Assembly: GCA_910574835.1 (NCBI GenBank)
Contig: CAJTDE010000006.1
Location: forward strand, 124,001-188,000
Length of the DNA: 64,000 nucleotides
Source of the DNA: Clostridia bacterium
GTDB taxonomy: Bacteria; Bacillota; Clostridia; Lachnospirales; Lachnospiraceae
Reading direction: 5' to 3'
A program made the translations under genes and the position numbers. The notes under the pieces are model-generated. The model saw only the letters and a program-made list of their open reading frames with translations. It made no database searches and was not told where the DNA came from. Of the stretch, positions 35,569 through 44,512 are shown piece after piece. Position 1 is the stretch's first letter. Each line of letters starts with the position of its first letter.

Positions 35569-36795
35569 ATGAGTAAAGTTCTAATCATCGGCGGCGGCGC
35601 CGCCGGTATGATGGCCTCGGTGTTTGCCGCAAGGAACGGTCATGAGGTCCATATCTTTGAAAAAAATGAAAAAACAGGAAAAAAGCTATACATTACCGGC
35701 AAGGGACGGTGCAACCTCACCAATGCCTGCGAGATGGATACGCTGTTCGCAAGCGTGCGTACCAATGAAAAGTTTCTCTACAGCGCGTTTTACGGCTTTA
35801 CAAATCAGGATGCGATGAATTTTTTTGAGGAAGCGGGTGTGGAGCTTAAGGTGGAGCGGGGGAACCGGGTATTTCCAAAGTCGGATCGCTCCGCGGATGT
35901 ATTGGACGGGCTGCGCCGGCAGATGAAGCAGGCGGGGGTTCAGGTGCATCTACATACGGAAGCGGCTGATGTGATAACAGAAGAGGGACGGGCTGCCGGC
36001 GTCTGCCTGTCTGACGGAAGACATATTATGGGGGATGCCGTTATTGTAGCAACCGGCGGCATTTCCTATGCAAGCACCGGCTCTACCGGGGACGGTTACC
36101 GTTTTGCCGAAAAGCTGGGGCATAAGGTCACGCAGCGGCGGCCGGCCTTGGTTCCTTTTAATATCCGTGAGCATTTTGTAAAGGAGCTTCAGGGCCTTTC
36201 CCTGAAAAATGTGGAAATCTCCGTTCGAAATGGCAAAAAGGAGCTTTACCGGGAATTTGGAGAGATGCTGTTCACTCATTTCGGCGTCAGCGGTCCTCTG
36301 ATTCTGACGGCCAGCAGCTTTGTGGGAGGGCTTGCGGCAAAGCAGGAATTAACCCTGGTTCTGGATTTGAAGCCGGCTTTGACTTTGGATCAGCTCGATC
36401 AGAGGATTCTGCGGGATTTTGAGGAGCATAAAAACAAAGCCTTTAAAAATGCGGTATCCGGGCTTTTCCCGGCCAAGCTGATTCCGGTTATGATTTCACT
36501 GAGCGGAATCAGTCCGGATAAAAAGATACATGAGATCTCCCGGGGGGAGCGGCAGCATTTTGCATATCAGATCAAGAATCTGGAAATGACCATTACCGGA
36601 CTTCGGGGATTTGAGGAGGCTATTATCACGCGGGGAGGGGTGTCCGTTAAGGAGATCCATCCTTCTACAATGGAATCCAAGCTGATTCCGGGGTTGTATT
36701 TTATCGGTGAGGTTTTGGATCTGGATGCGGTTACCGGGGGCTTCAATCTGCAGATTGCCTGGTCTACTGCTTATGCGGCAGGAAATGCGGTTTGA
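35569..36795 (+). CDS. FAD-dependent oxidoreductase, HI0933/BaiN-like
   Basis: The 408-residue flavoprotein begins VLIIGGGAAGMMASVFAAR, continues GKKLYITGKGRCNLTNA, and ends with FIGEVLDLDAVTGGFNLQIA. These are features of the HI0933-type family, which includes predicted aminoacetone oxidases and the bile-acid gene BaiN. FAD binding is clear; the substrate is not. It is separated from cmk by ~170 bases containing a hairpin. Confidence 0.85.
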   Translation: MSKVLIIGGGAAGMMASVFAARNGHEVHIFEKNEKTGKKLYITGKGRCNLTNACEMDTLFASVRTNEKFLYSAFYGFTNQDAMNFFEEAGVELKVERGNRVFPKSDRSADVLDGLRRQMKQAGVQVHLHTEAADVITEEGRAAGVCLSDGRHIMGDAVIVATGGISYASTGSTGDGYRFAEKLGHKVTQRRPALVPFNIREHFVKELQGLSLKNVEISVRNGKKELYREFGEMLFTHFGVSGPLILTASSFVGGLAAKQELTLVLDLKPALTLDQLDQRILRDFEEHKNKAFKNAVSGLFPAKLIPVMISLSGISPDKKIHEISRGERQHFAYQIKNLEMTITGLRGFEEAIITRGGVSVKEIHPSTMESKLIPGLYFIGEVLDLDAVTGGFNLQIAWSTAYAAGNAV

Positions 36796-36836
36796 TGTCT
36801 TTTCTTTGAAGATAAAGTTATTATATATAGAAGATA

Positions 36837-36888
36837 CTAGTAGCCCGTACCGGAAATATGCACAAGAATTTCCGATACGGATTACTAG
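36837..36888. repeat. Stem-loop in the gap before cmk
   Basis: CTAGTA, CCGTA and CGGAAAT on the left pair in order with ATTTCCG, TACGG and TACTAG on the right, with short internal mismatches and a ~10-base loop. There is no T-run after it, so it is not a typical terminator. Confidence 0.5.
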
Positions 36889-36965
36889 CACAAAGATTGA
36901 GGATTGGGTTTCTGAGATGAAGGTTATGTTTTAAAAATGAAAAAAGAAGGATAGGTGTGGATGTT

Positions 36966-37625
36966 ATGAGTTATCAGATTGCCATTGACGGTCCGGCTGG
37001 GGCCGGGAAGAGTACGATTGCCAAGGAGCTTGCCAAGCGGCTTGGATTTATTTATGTGGATACGGGGGCGATGTATCGGGCTATGGCTTTGTATTTGCTG
37101 CGGGAGGGGGTTCCGATGGACGATTCCGGAAAAATCAGCGCGGCAAGCCAGAGGGCGGATATTACAATTGCTTATAAGGACGGGCTTCAGCAGGTGCTGC
37201 TTGACGGGGAGAATGTGACGACTTTTCTGCGGACGGAGGAAGTGGGAAATATGGCTTCTGTTTCTTCTGCTAATCCGGATGTGAGGAAAAAGCTGGTGGA
37301 ATTGCAGCAAAATTTGGCAAACAGGGAAAATGTGGTGATGGATGGCCGGGATATTGGAACCTGTGTGCTTCCGAATGCGGATGTGAAGGTTTATTTGACG
37401 GCTTCCGCGTCTTGCCGGGCGAAACGGCGGTATGAGGAATTGACGGCTAAGGGGGAAACGTGTGATCTTGGTGTGATTGAGGCGGATATTGAGAAGCGGG
37501 ATCATCAGGATATGACGCGGGAACATTCGCCGCTTAGACAGGCGGAGGATGCGGTGTTTTTGGATTCTTCAAAGATGACGATTCGGGAGGTTGTGGAGAG
37601 GATTCTTGTGCTTGTTGAAAGGTAA
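36966..37625 (+). CDS. cmk: Cytidylate kinase
   Basis: This enzyme phosphorylates CMP and dCMP with ATP. The 219-residue protein has the P-loop IDGPAGAGKST, the nucleotide-monophosphate segment YVDTGAMYRAMA, and RDIGTCVLPNADVKVYLTAS. Its length is normal for the family. I prefer the ATG at 36966, giving MSYQIAIDGP, over a GTG at 36957. It is the first of the cmk / ispH / rpsA group common in Firmicutes, with one extra gene inserted after it. Confidence 0.94.
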   Translation: MSYQIAIDGPAGAGKSTIAKELAKRLGFIYVDTGAMYRAMALYLLREGVPMDDSGKISAASQRADITIAYKDGLQQVLLDGENVTTFLRTEEVGNMASVSSANPDVRKKLVELQQNLANRENVVMDGRDIGTCVLPNADVKVYLTASASCRAKRRYEELTAKGETCDLGVIEADIEKRDHQDMTREHSPLRQAEDAVFLDSSKMTIREVVERILVLVER

Positions 37626-37659
37626 GTGTTTTTGGCATTTGTGGAGGAGAAAAGATTTT

Positions 37660-38976
37660 ATGGGGATTCGGTATGATCTGAGTGTTTCGGAATTGATGGA
37701 TTTCTTTTGTGTGGGGGAGCATTGTGGGTTTTCTGAGAGAGAGATTGAGGCGGCGGAGAAGAGGGTGGGAGTTTCTTTTCCTGATTGTTATCGTAGGTTT
37801 CTTTTGGAGTATGGGAAGGATAATGTGAATACGAGGTATAATCAGATGAATACGCCGGAGGAGATTTTTACTTCTTATGAGGCGATTCGTGAGACTTTGG
37901 AGGAGTGGGAAGAGGAGTTTGAGGATGCGAAAAGGAATGGGGGGCAGGCGGATTATGCGGATAATGAGTATTTTACTCTGTGGCAGCTTTCGGAAGAGGA
38001 GTGGGGAAGTGTTACGGAGAATTATTTGCTGATCTGGGCGGAAAATCAAGGGGTTTGGAATGCGGGATATTTGGTTAAGGACTTGCAGGATGGGGTGGCG
38101 GACCCTCCGGTTTATATGAGTACGGAGGATGATTTTGTTACTTTTAAGAGGTGTGCGGACAGTACGGATGTGTTTTTGAAAGGGATGCTTGGGGAGGCGG
38201 CTTATGGGTATCATAGCAAGGAGCGGTATACGAAGCTTCCGGAGATTGAGATGGAGCTTGCGAAGAGGGGGATTGATACGGGGCGCCTTGAGAAGGCCGG
38301 GAACTGCCTGGATACTGAGATGGAACGGCTGTATTTTTATGCGGTCAATGGTGATTATCGTGATTTGATTATTGCTAATCGAAGAGAGCCGGACAAGGAA
38401 GAGCTGATGCGGCAGGTGTTTCAGGCCGTGCAGGCGATTCCGAAGCCAAGGTATCATCCGTATCATTTGCGGCTTACGGATAATCAGGAAAAGGATTTGG
38501 GAATGAAGCGTCCGCGTAAGCCCGGGGGAATTGCGGTTCATCCTATTGTGGCTTTTGCAATGAAGGAGTATTTTAACCGACTTCCACTGACTGCTTATGA
38601 CTGGGGGAAGGATTTGGGACGGATGAAGACTTTGAAGCTGGAACCGAGTGGCAGAACGGAGGGGACGGATGTTGTTTATATTTATCCGCCTTCAGAGTAT
38701 TTTCCGCCGGAGCCTTATTATTATGATCTTCATGACTGGTCTATAATTGGGAAGATGGCTGGATTGCGGACGCTTGCTATAGAGAATATTTTTGTGGATG
38801 ATTTTAGCTTTTTAAGATATTGTAAAAATGTACGCAGGCTGTCTTTATATGGTACGAATTTTTCTGATTGCAGACTTTTGCTGGAAATGCCGAATCTGAA
38901 GGAAGCGGATCTTCATCTGTGTCCCTTGGAGCATGAAGAAATTTTGGATGCCCTGCCTGTCAGCTGCCGCAGATAA
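37660..38976 (+). CDS. SUKH (SMI1/KNR4-like) protein with leucine-rich tail
   Basis: The 438-residue protein has a SUKH-like N-terminal domain (~residues 15-165: FSEREIEAAEKRVGVSFPDC, then YRRFLLEYG and WQLSEEEWG). A ~150-residue middle region is not recognised. A short leucine-rich-type stretch lies near the C-terminus (LRTLAIENIFVDDFSFLRY, VRRLSLYGTNFSDCRLLLE). SUKH domains are common in immunity proteins against contact-dependent toxins and in regulatory proteins. No toxin is adjacent; it lies between cmk and ispH. Its coding sequence is notably G+T-rich at the start. The function is unknown. Confidence 0.65.
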   Translation: MGIRYDLSVSELMDFFCVGEHCGFSEREIEAAEKRVGVSFPDCYRRFLLEYGKDNVNTRYNQMNTPEEIFTSYEAIRETLEEWEEEFEDAKRNGGQADYADNEYFTLWQLSEEEWGSVTENYLLIWAENQGVWNAGYLVKDLQDGVADPPVYMSTEDDFVTFKRCADSTDVFLKGMLGEAAYGYHSKERYTKLPEIEMELAKRGIDTGRLEKAGNCLDTEMERLYFYAVNGDYRDLIIANRREPDKEELMRQVFQAVQAIPKPRYHPYHLRLTDNQEKDLGMKRPRKPGGIAVHPIVAFAMKEYFNRLPLTAYDWGKDLGRMKTLKLEPSGRTEGTDVVYIYPPSEYFPPEPYYYDLHDWSIIGKMAGLRTLAIENIFVDDFSFLRYCKNVRRLSLYGTNFSDCRLLLEMPNLKEADLHLCPLEHEEILDALPVSCRR

Positions 38977-39078
38977 AATATGGAATGTTTTTATATGATA
39001 TAATTTATTGGATGGGGCTGATTTGAATTATCAAAAGCTTTAATGTCAAATATAGGTAATAAAGGAAAGGATCTGCTC

Positions 39079-39930
39079 GTGAAAGTAAAACTTGCCAAAA
39101 CTGCCGGCTTTTGCTTCGGCGTACAAAGGGCCGTTGATACGGTTTATACCCAGATAGAAGAAGGGACCTCTCCTATTTATACTTATGGACCTATTGTTCA
39201 TAATGAAAATGTTGTCCAGGAGCTGGAAGAGAAGGGCGTTCGTGTTCTGAATACGGAAGAAGATCTGGTTAATTTGGAAGAGGGCACTGTTATTATCCGC
39301 GCTCACGGCGTGGGAAAGCATATTTATGATCTTTTGGAGGAGAAAGGCATCCGCCTGGTAGATGCAACCTGTCCTTTTGTACGGAAGATACACCGGATTG
39401 TTCAAAAGGAGGGGGCAAAAGGCAGGAAAATTCTTATTATCGGCAATGCCAGGCATCCGGAGGTGGAAGGTATACGCGGGTGGTGCGGGACTCCTTCTTA
39501 TGTGGCAGAATCTGTAGAAGAAGCCCAGGATTTTACAATTGAGTCCGGGGAAAAATTATGCGTTGTATCCCAAACGACATTTAACTACAAGAAATTTAAA
39601 GATATGGTTGAAATTATTTCAAAAAAGGGGTATGATATAATTGTTTTAAATACGATCTGTAGTGCCACAGAGGAGCGGCAGACGGAAGCCAGGCAGATTG
39701 CGTCCCAGGCGGACGCCATGATTGTCATAGGCGGAAGGCACAGTTCCAACACGCAGAAGCTATTTGAAATATGTAAGAAAGAATGTGAAAATACTTACTA
39801 TATACAGGAACTAGAGGATTTGGATTTAAAGACATCGCAATCCATTCGTTGCGTAGGTATTACCGCAGGGGCTTCCACCCCAAAGAAAATTATTGAGGAG
39901 GTTCAAAAACATGTCGGAATTAAGTTTTGA
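39079..39930 (+). CDS. ispH: 4-hydroxy-3-methylbut-2-enyl diphosphate reductase (LytB)
   Basis: The last enzyme of the MEP isoprenoid pathway, it carries a [4Fe-4S] cluster and converts HMBPP to IPP and DMAPP. The 283-residue protein has the three cluster cysteines at AGFCFGV, DATCPFV and NTICSAT, plus the conserved RAHGVGK. I start it at the GTG at 39079, which has AAAGGAAAGG upstream; an ATG at 39043 lacks a site. Its 3' end overlaps the start of rpsA by 20 bases in another frame, in contrast to species where IspH and S1 are fused. Confidence 0.93.
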   Translation: MKVKLAKTAGFCFGVQRAVDTVYTQIEEGTSPIYTYGPIVHNENVVQELEEKGVRVLNTEEDLVNLEEGTVIIRAHGVGKHIYDLLEEKGIRLVDATCPFVRKIHRIVQKEGAKGRKILIIGNARHPEVEGIRGWCGTPSYVAESVEEAQDFTIESGEKLCVVSQTTFNYKKFKDMVEIISKKGYDIIVLNTICSATEERQTEARQIASQADAMIVIGGRHSSNTQKLFEICKKECENTYYIQELEDLDLKTSQSIRCVGITAGASTPKKIIEEVQKHVGIKF

Positions 39931-41038
39931 ACAAATGCTGGAAGATTCATTAAAAACAATACGGAATGGAGAGGTTGTCGAAGGCACTGTTATTGATGTC
40001 AAAGAAGATGAGATCATCTTAAACATAGGCTATAAGTCAGACGGTATTCTTACCAAGAGCGAATACAGCAACACTCCGGTGGATCTGACCACCTGCGTAT
40101 CCGTTGGGGATACTATGGAAGTAAAAGTACTGAAGGTTAACGATGGGGAAGGACAAGTACTCCTTACCTATAAGAGACTGGCCGCAGAGCGCGGAAGCAA
40201 GCGCCTGAAGGAAGCCTTTGAAAATGAAGAAGTAATCACCGCTACCGTAACTCAGGTTTTGGACGGCGGCTTAAGCGTTGTGGTGGACGAGTCCCGTGTA
40301 TTCATTCCCGCAAGTCTGGTATCTGATACTTATGAGCGGAACCTGGGCAAGTATGAGGGCCAGGAGATCAGCTTTATCATCACGGAGTTCAATCCGAGAA
40401 GAGGCCGCATTATCGGTAACCGCAAGCAGCTTGTGGTGGCTGAGAAGGCGGAGCTTCAAAGAGCGCTCTTTGAGCGGATTCAGGTAGGCGACGTGGTAGA
40501 CGGTGTTGTCAAGAATGTAACGGACTTCGGCGCTTTCGTGGATTTGGGCGGAGCGGACGGTCTGCTTCATATTTCCGAGATGTCCTGGGGACGTGTGGAG
40601 AATCCGAAGAAGGTATTTAAGGTGGGTCAGGAGATTACGGTCTTGATTAAGGATATCAATGACACTAAGATCGCCTTAAGCCTGAAGTTTGAGGATCAGA
40701 ATCCGTGGCTGGATGCGGCGGTGAAGTACGCACCGGGCAACATTGTAGCGGGAAAAGTGGCTAGAATGACTGATTTCGGCGCTTTTGTGGAGCTGGAGCC
40801 GGGTGTGGACGCTCTTCTGCATGTGTCCCAGATTTCCAGAGAGCATGTTGAGAAGCCGGCGGATATTCTGGCGATTGGCCAGGAGATCGAGGCAAAGGTA
40901 GTAGACTTCAACGAAGAGGATCGGAAGATCAGCTTGAGTATGAAGGCTTTGCAGGCGCCTCAGAATGAGCCGATGATGGAATATGACGAGGACGTGGCGG
41001 ATGTAGACATTGACGCAGTTGCCGCAGAAGAAGAGTAA
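39911..41038 (+). CDS. rpsA: Ribosomal protein S1
   Basis: This RNA-binding translation factor is associated with the 30S subunit. The 375-residue protein has four S1 (OB-fold) domains: near residues 18-85, 105-165, 185-255 (VVDGVVKNVTDFGAFVDLGG) and 270-340 (IVAGKVARMTDFGAFVELEP). An acidic tail ends it. Four domains is the short Firmicute form. The ATG at 39911 follows GAGGAGG, inside the end of ispH. Confidence 0.93.
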   Translation: MSELSFEQMLEDSLKTIRNGEVVEGTVIDVKEDEIILNIGYKSDGILTKSEYSNTPVDLTTCVSVGDTMEVKVLKVNDGEGQVLLTYKRLAAERGSKRLKEAFENEEVITATVTQVLDGGLSVVVDESRVFIPASLVSDTYERNLGKYEGQEISFIITEFNPRRGRIIGNRKQLVVAEKAELQRALFERIQVGDVVDGVVKNVTDFGAFVDLGGADGLLHISEMSWGRVENPKKVFKVGQEITVLIKDINDTKIALSLKFEDQNPWLDAAVKYAPGNIVAGKVARMTDFGAFVELEPGVDALLHVSQISREHVEKPADILAIGQEIEAKVVDFNEEDRKISLSMKALQAPQNEPMMEYDEDVADVDIDAVAAEEE

Positions 41039-41120
41039 AACTAAAAATTTAAAAATGATATAAGCAGACGGGAGGACAGGCACTGGCGTGCGTGTCCTCG
41101 TGCCTTGTAGAGAGATATTG

Positions 41121-41268
41121 CGGCTAGGGTGTACTGCGAAGGATATTGCGGAACTGGAATCAGCAATATCCTTTGCAGTACACAAATCGATTTGCAGACA
41201 CATGTGTTTGTGGCTGGAAATTGATTTAGGCTAGGGTGTACTGCGAAGGATATTGCGAAACTGGAATC
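41121..41268 (+). repeat. Arm/anti-arm/arm structured repeat, copy 1
   Basis: GTGTACTGCGAAGGATATTG (41129-41148, then C) is followed by the loop GGAACTGGAATCA, its reverse complement (41163-41183), a central hairpin (41184-41227), and a second identical copy of the first arm (41236-41256) ending in the box that abuts the ribosome site of the next gene. The anti-arm can pair with either flanking copy. A second element with different arm sequence but the same design lies at 62915. Confidence 0.8.
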
Positions 41269-41282
41269 GGAGGCTTACTTCT

Positions 41283-42203
41283 ATGTGGGATATTCAGATT
41301 AGGGGTGTGGATCTCTATCATATTTTAAATTGGTTTTTCATCTACAGCTTTTTGGGCTGGGTATGGGAGAGTAGCTATGTGTCGGTAAAGGAAAAAAGAT
41401 TGGTAAACCGCGGCTTTGTGACAGGCCCGGTGTGTACCATCTACGGCTTTGGAGCAGTGAGCGTCTATCTGATTTTAAAGCCTGTTTCCGGTAATTTGCT
41501 GTGGCTGTATTTGGGAGGCGTAATAGTCCCGACAATTTTGGAGTATTTTACAGCGGCTTTGATGGAGAATATTTTCCATACAAGCTGGTGGGATTACAGT
41601 AAAAATAAGCTGAACTTTCAGGGAAGAATTTGTCTGGGCGCTTCTCTGGGGTGGGGTATTTTTTCCATTATCCTGTTCTATGGCTTTCAGCCGGCAGTAG
41701 AGCGGATTGTGGCTGTCTATTCGGTATCTGTGGGGAAGATTCTTGTTGGAGCCGCCTCTTTTGTTTATGCGGCAGACTTTGGCCTGTCCTTTATGAACGC
41801 CATGCAGATTGGCGAGAAGCTTAGGAATATGGATGCGGTTATCGATGAGCTTTATGAGTATATGCAGTCTACCCGTCTCTTTCATTCTACGGAGGAGCTT
41901 AGGGAACGGTTGGAGAGTTATCGGGGATTTGAGCATGGCACAGAGCTGAGAAGGCGTCTGGAAGCCCGATTTGATGCATTTGTCGCCTTTGGCAAAGAGC
42001 AGCCATTGGCGGAGAGAAGGGAACGGCAGGAAGAACTGCGGGTACAGCTTGAAGAACGTATTGCAGGGCTTCGAAGCCGGTTTGAGCAGGTGCAGAGCCG
42101 CGGAGGCTGGTTTGCCAACCGAGCTATCAATGCGTATCCTCACATGAAGTCCAGAGCACAGGCGCTGCGTGACCGAAAGAAAAATGCAAAAACAGACAAG
42201 TAA
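41283..42203 (+). CDS. CmpB-like putative ABC transporter permease
   Basis: The 306-residue protein has about five membrane segments in its first ~185 residues (for example IYSFLGWVWESSYVSV and LGASLGWGIFSIILFYGF) and a long charged helical tail (ELRERLESYRGFEHG and EELRVQLEERIAGLRSRFEQ). The N-terminal half resembles the CmpB family of putative permeases common in Clostridia; no ATPase gene is adjacent. The start at 41283 has CGGAGG upstream; the frame from the TTG of the repeat is rejected. Confidence 0.65.
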   Translation: MWDIQIRGVDLYHILNWFFIYSFLGWVWESSYVSVKEKRLVNRGFVTGPVCTIYGFGAVSVYLILKPVSGNLLWLYLGGVIVPTILEYFTAALMENIFHTSWWDYSKNKLNFQGRICLGASLGWGIFSIILFYGFQPAVERIVAVYSVSVGKILVGAASFVYAADFGLSFMNAMQIGEKLRNMDAVIDELYEYMQSTRLFHSTEELRERLESYRGFEHGTELRRRLEARFDAFVAFGKEQPLAERRERQEELRVQLEERIAGLRSRFEQVQSRGGWFANRAINAYPHMKSRAQALRDRKKNAKTDK

Positions 42204-42231
42204 CTGCAAAGGCAGAAATTGAGAGGAAGCT

Positions 42232-43548
42232 ATGGCACATTCAACTTTTAAAGGGGGAATCCATCCCCATAAGCGGAAACGATTTACAAGAGAAAAACCC
42301 ATTCGGGAATATTATCCGAAGGGAGAGTTGGTTTATCCGGTGTCCCAGCATATCGGAGGTCCGGCCGTCCCTGTTGTAAAGGTGGGAGATCGGGTTCTGA
42401 AGGGACAGGTGATTGCAAAGGCGGACGGCTACATTTCCGTTCCGATTCACGCTTCGGTATCGGGAACGGTAAAGGCTATTGAGCCGCGTTTGACAGTTTC
42501 CGGAAATAAGGTTTTATCCATTGTAGTAGAAAATGACAATCAGTATGAGCGTATGCCCATTGAACCGTTTCAGCCCTGGCAGGAACTGGAGCCTGGCGAA
42601 CGAATCCTGCAGATTCAAAAAGCAGGAGTAGTAGGGATGGGCGGCGCCGGCTTTCCCACCCATGTTAAGCTGGCTGTGAAAAATCCCAAAAAGATACGCG
42701 CCGTGATAGTAAACTGCTCCGAATGTGAGCCGTATCTGACTTCCGATTATCGCCGCATGGTGGAAAATCCGGAATGGCTGGTGATGGGCCTGAAAATGAT
42801 CTTAAGCCTCTTTGAACGGGCCGTAGGCATATTTGCCATTGAGGACAGCAAGCGGGACGCTATAACGGCGCTGCAGCTCGCTTCCGGCAAGGAAAGCCGG
42901 ATGGAGGTAAAGGTACTTGAGACAAAATATCCCCAAGGCTCCGAGCGGATGTTGATTTACGCCTGCACCGGAAAGGAGATCAATTCCTCTATGCTTCCGG
43001 CGGACGCCGGCTGCATTGTCCATAATGTAGATACGGTTTGCGCGATTTATCAGGCGCTGGCATTTCGCAGGCCCTTGACGGAGCGTGTGGTGACGGTGAC
43101 GGGAAAGGCGCTGGTGAATCCCTGCAACTTTAATGTCCCTATCGGAACGAGCTTTGCGGAGCTGATTGACGCGGCAGGCGGTTATTTGGTGGAACCGAAG
43201 AAATATGTATCAGGCGGCCCGATGATGGGGATCAGCCTCTTTGATTTGAATGTGCCTGTTGTAAAGACCTCCTCGGCACTGCTTTGTATGACAAAGGATG
43301 ACGCGGCCCGCTTTCGGCCATGCGCCTGTATTCGCTGCGGTTCTTGCGTGGAGGCATGTCCGGAAGGACTTATTCCCGCAAAGCTGGCGGATTTGGCGGA
43401 GCATTTTCAGGAAGAGCAATTCCGGGATCTGTATGGAATGGAATGTCTGGAGTGCGGGAGCTGCAGCTTTGTATGCCCGGCCAGGCGTCACCTGACCCAA
43501 TCAATCCGGGCAATGCGCCGAAGCCTTTTGGCAAAGGGAAAAAGGTAA
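42232..43548 (+). CDS. rnfC: Rnf complex subunit C
   Basis: This peripheral subunit of the Rnf ion-translocating ferredoxin:NAD+ oxidoreductase binds NADH and passes electrons through iron-sulfur clusters. The 438-residue protein has KGGIHPHKRKRF at the start, the NADH-binding loop VVGMGGAGFPTHVKL, and two C-terminal [4Fe-4S] motifs (CIRCGSCVEACPEGLI and ECGSCSFVCPARRH). It lies 40 bases before rnfD. The remaining subunits usually following rnfC and rnfD are not present here. Confidence 0.93.
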   Translation: MAHSTFKGGIHPHKRKRFTREKPIREYYPKGELVYPVSQHIGGPAVPVVKVGDRVLKGQVIAKADGYISVPIHASVSGTVKAIEPRLTVSGNKVLSIVVENDNQYERMPIEPFQPWQELEPGERILQIQKAGVVGMGGAGFPTHVKLAVKNPKKIRAVIVNCSECEPYLTSDYRRMVENPEWLVMGLKMILSLFERAVGIFAIEDSKRDAITALQLASGKESRMEVKVLETKYPQGSERMLIYACTGKEINSSMLPADAGCIVHNVDTVCAIYQALAFRRPLTERVVTVTGKALVNPCNFNVPIGTSFAELIDAAGGYLVEPKKYVSGGPMMGISLFDLNVPVVKTSSALLCMTKDDAARFRPCACIRCGSCVEACPEGLIPAKLADLAEHFQEEQFRDLYGMECLECGSCSFVCPARRHLTQSIRAMRRSLLAKGKR

Positions 43549-43588
43549 TCGGTCAATCAATATGCAAATTACTTAGGGAGAAGTTCAG

Positions 43589-44512
43589 ATGGAAAATAGA
43601 ATGAATGTATCGGTATCGCCTCACATAAGGGGGACGATGTCTACCTCCAATATTATGCGGCTTGTGGTTTTAGCCCTGCTGCCGGCGGCCGGTTTTGGAA
43701 TTTATAATTTTGGCATACGGGCGCTGTACCACATGCTGGTGTGTATTGTGACCTGCGTACTTACGGAATTTACTTTTGAAGCTTTTGCGGACAGGCCCGT
43801 TGCGGCAGGGGATTTCAGCTCTGTGGTGACAGGACTTCTGCTGGCGATGTCGCTTCCGGTAAACGCTCCCTTGTGGATTGGATTTGCCGGCAGTTTATTT
43901 GCTGTTTTAGTTGTGAAGATGTTTTTCGGGGGGATTGGACAGAACATTGTGAATCCGGCGCTGGCCGGCCGCTGCTTTCTTTTGATTTCCTTTGCAAAGC
44001 ATATGACGAATTTTACCTGCGACGCTTACACCGGCCCCACGCCCCTGGAGGCTTTAAAGCTTGGGGAGGAGGTAGATCCGTTATTTCTGATTATGGGAAG
44101 TACGGGAGGCTCTATCGGTGAAACCTCTGCCGTCGCTATTCTGATTGGGGCCATCCTGCTGCTGGCTTTTGGGATTATCAATCTGCGGATACCGGCTTCC
44201 TGTTTTCTGGTATTTACGGGAATGCTCATCTTTTTGGGGGGCAGAGGCTTTGATGATATTTATCTTGTTCAGGAGCTTTGCAGCGGAGGCTTAATGCTTG
44301 CCTTCTGGTTTATGGCTACGGATTATACAACCTCTCCCATTACAAAGCGGGGACAAGTCCTTTACGGAGCGCTGATCGGAGTGCTGGCCGCCTTGTTCCG
44401 GCTTTATGGAAGCGCTTCGGAGGGCGTGTCGTATGCCATTCTTTTAGCAAATCTGCTGACGCCGATTATCGAAAAGATGACGATCCCCAGGGCCTTTGGA
44501 AGAAGGCGCTAA
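43589..44512 (+). CDS. rnfD: Rnf complex subunit D
   Basis: This integral membrane subunit of Rnf carries covalently attached FMN in characterised complexes. The 307-residue protein has about nine hydrophobic segments and the family segments FADRPVAAGDFSSVVTGLLL and GGIGQNIVNPALAGR. The segment DAYTGPTPLEAL lies where the flavinylation site is expected, with Pro in place of the usual Ala of the (S/T)GAT motif. Its end overlaps the convergent apbE by four bases. Confidence 0.93.
   Translation: MENRMNVSVSPHIRGTMSTSNIMRLVVLALLPAAGFGIYNFGIRALYHMLVCIVTCVLTEFTFEAFADRPVAAGDFSSVVTGLLLAMSLPVNAPLWIGFAGSLFAVLVVKMFFGGIGQNIVNPALAGRCFLLISFAKHMTNFTCDAYTGPTPLEALKLGEEVDPLFLIMGSTGGSIGETSAVAILIGAILLLAFGIINLRIPASCFLVFTGMLIFLGGRGFDDIYLVQELCSGGLMLAFWFMATDYTTSPITKRGQVLYGALIGVLAALFRLYGSASEGVSYAILLANLLTPIIEKMTIPRAFGRRR

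Noticed and set aside
37534-38541. Long minus-strand frame opposite cmk and the SUKH gene, and similar long antisense frames elsewhere
   Set aside because: Composition (runs of Ile, Arg, His, Leu) is that of an antisense shadow of a G+T-rich gene, with no ribosome site or family resemblance.
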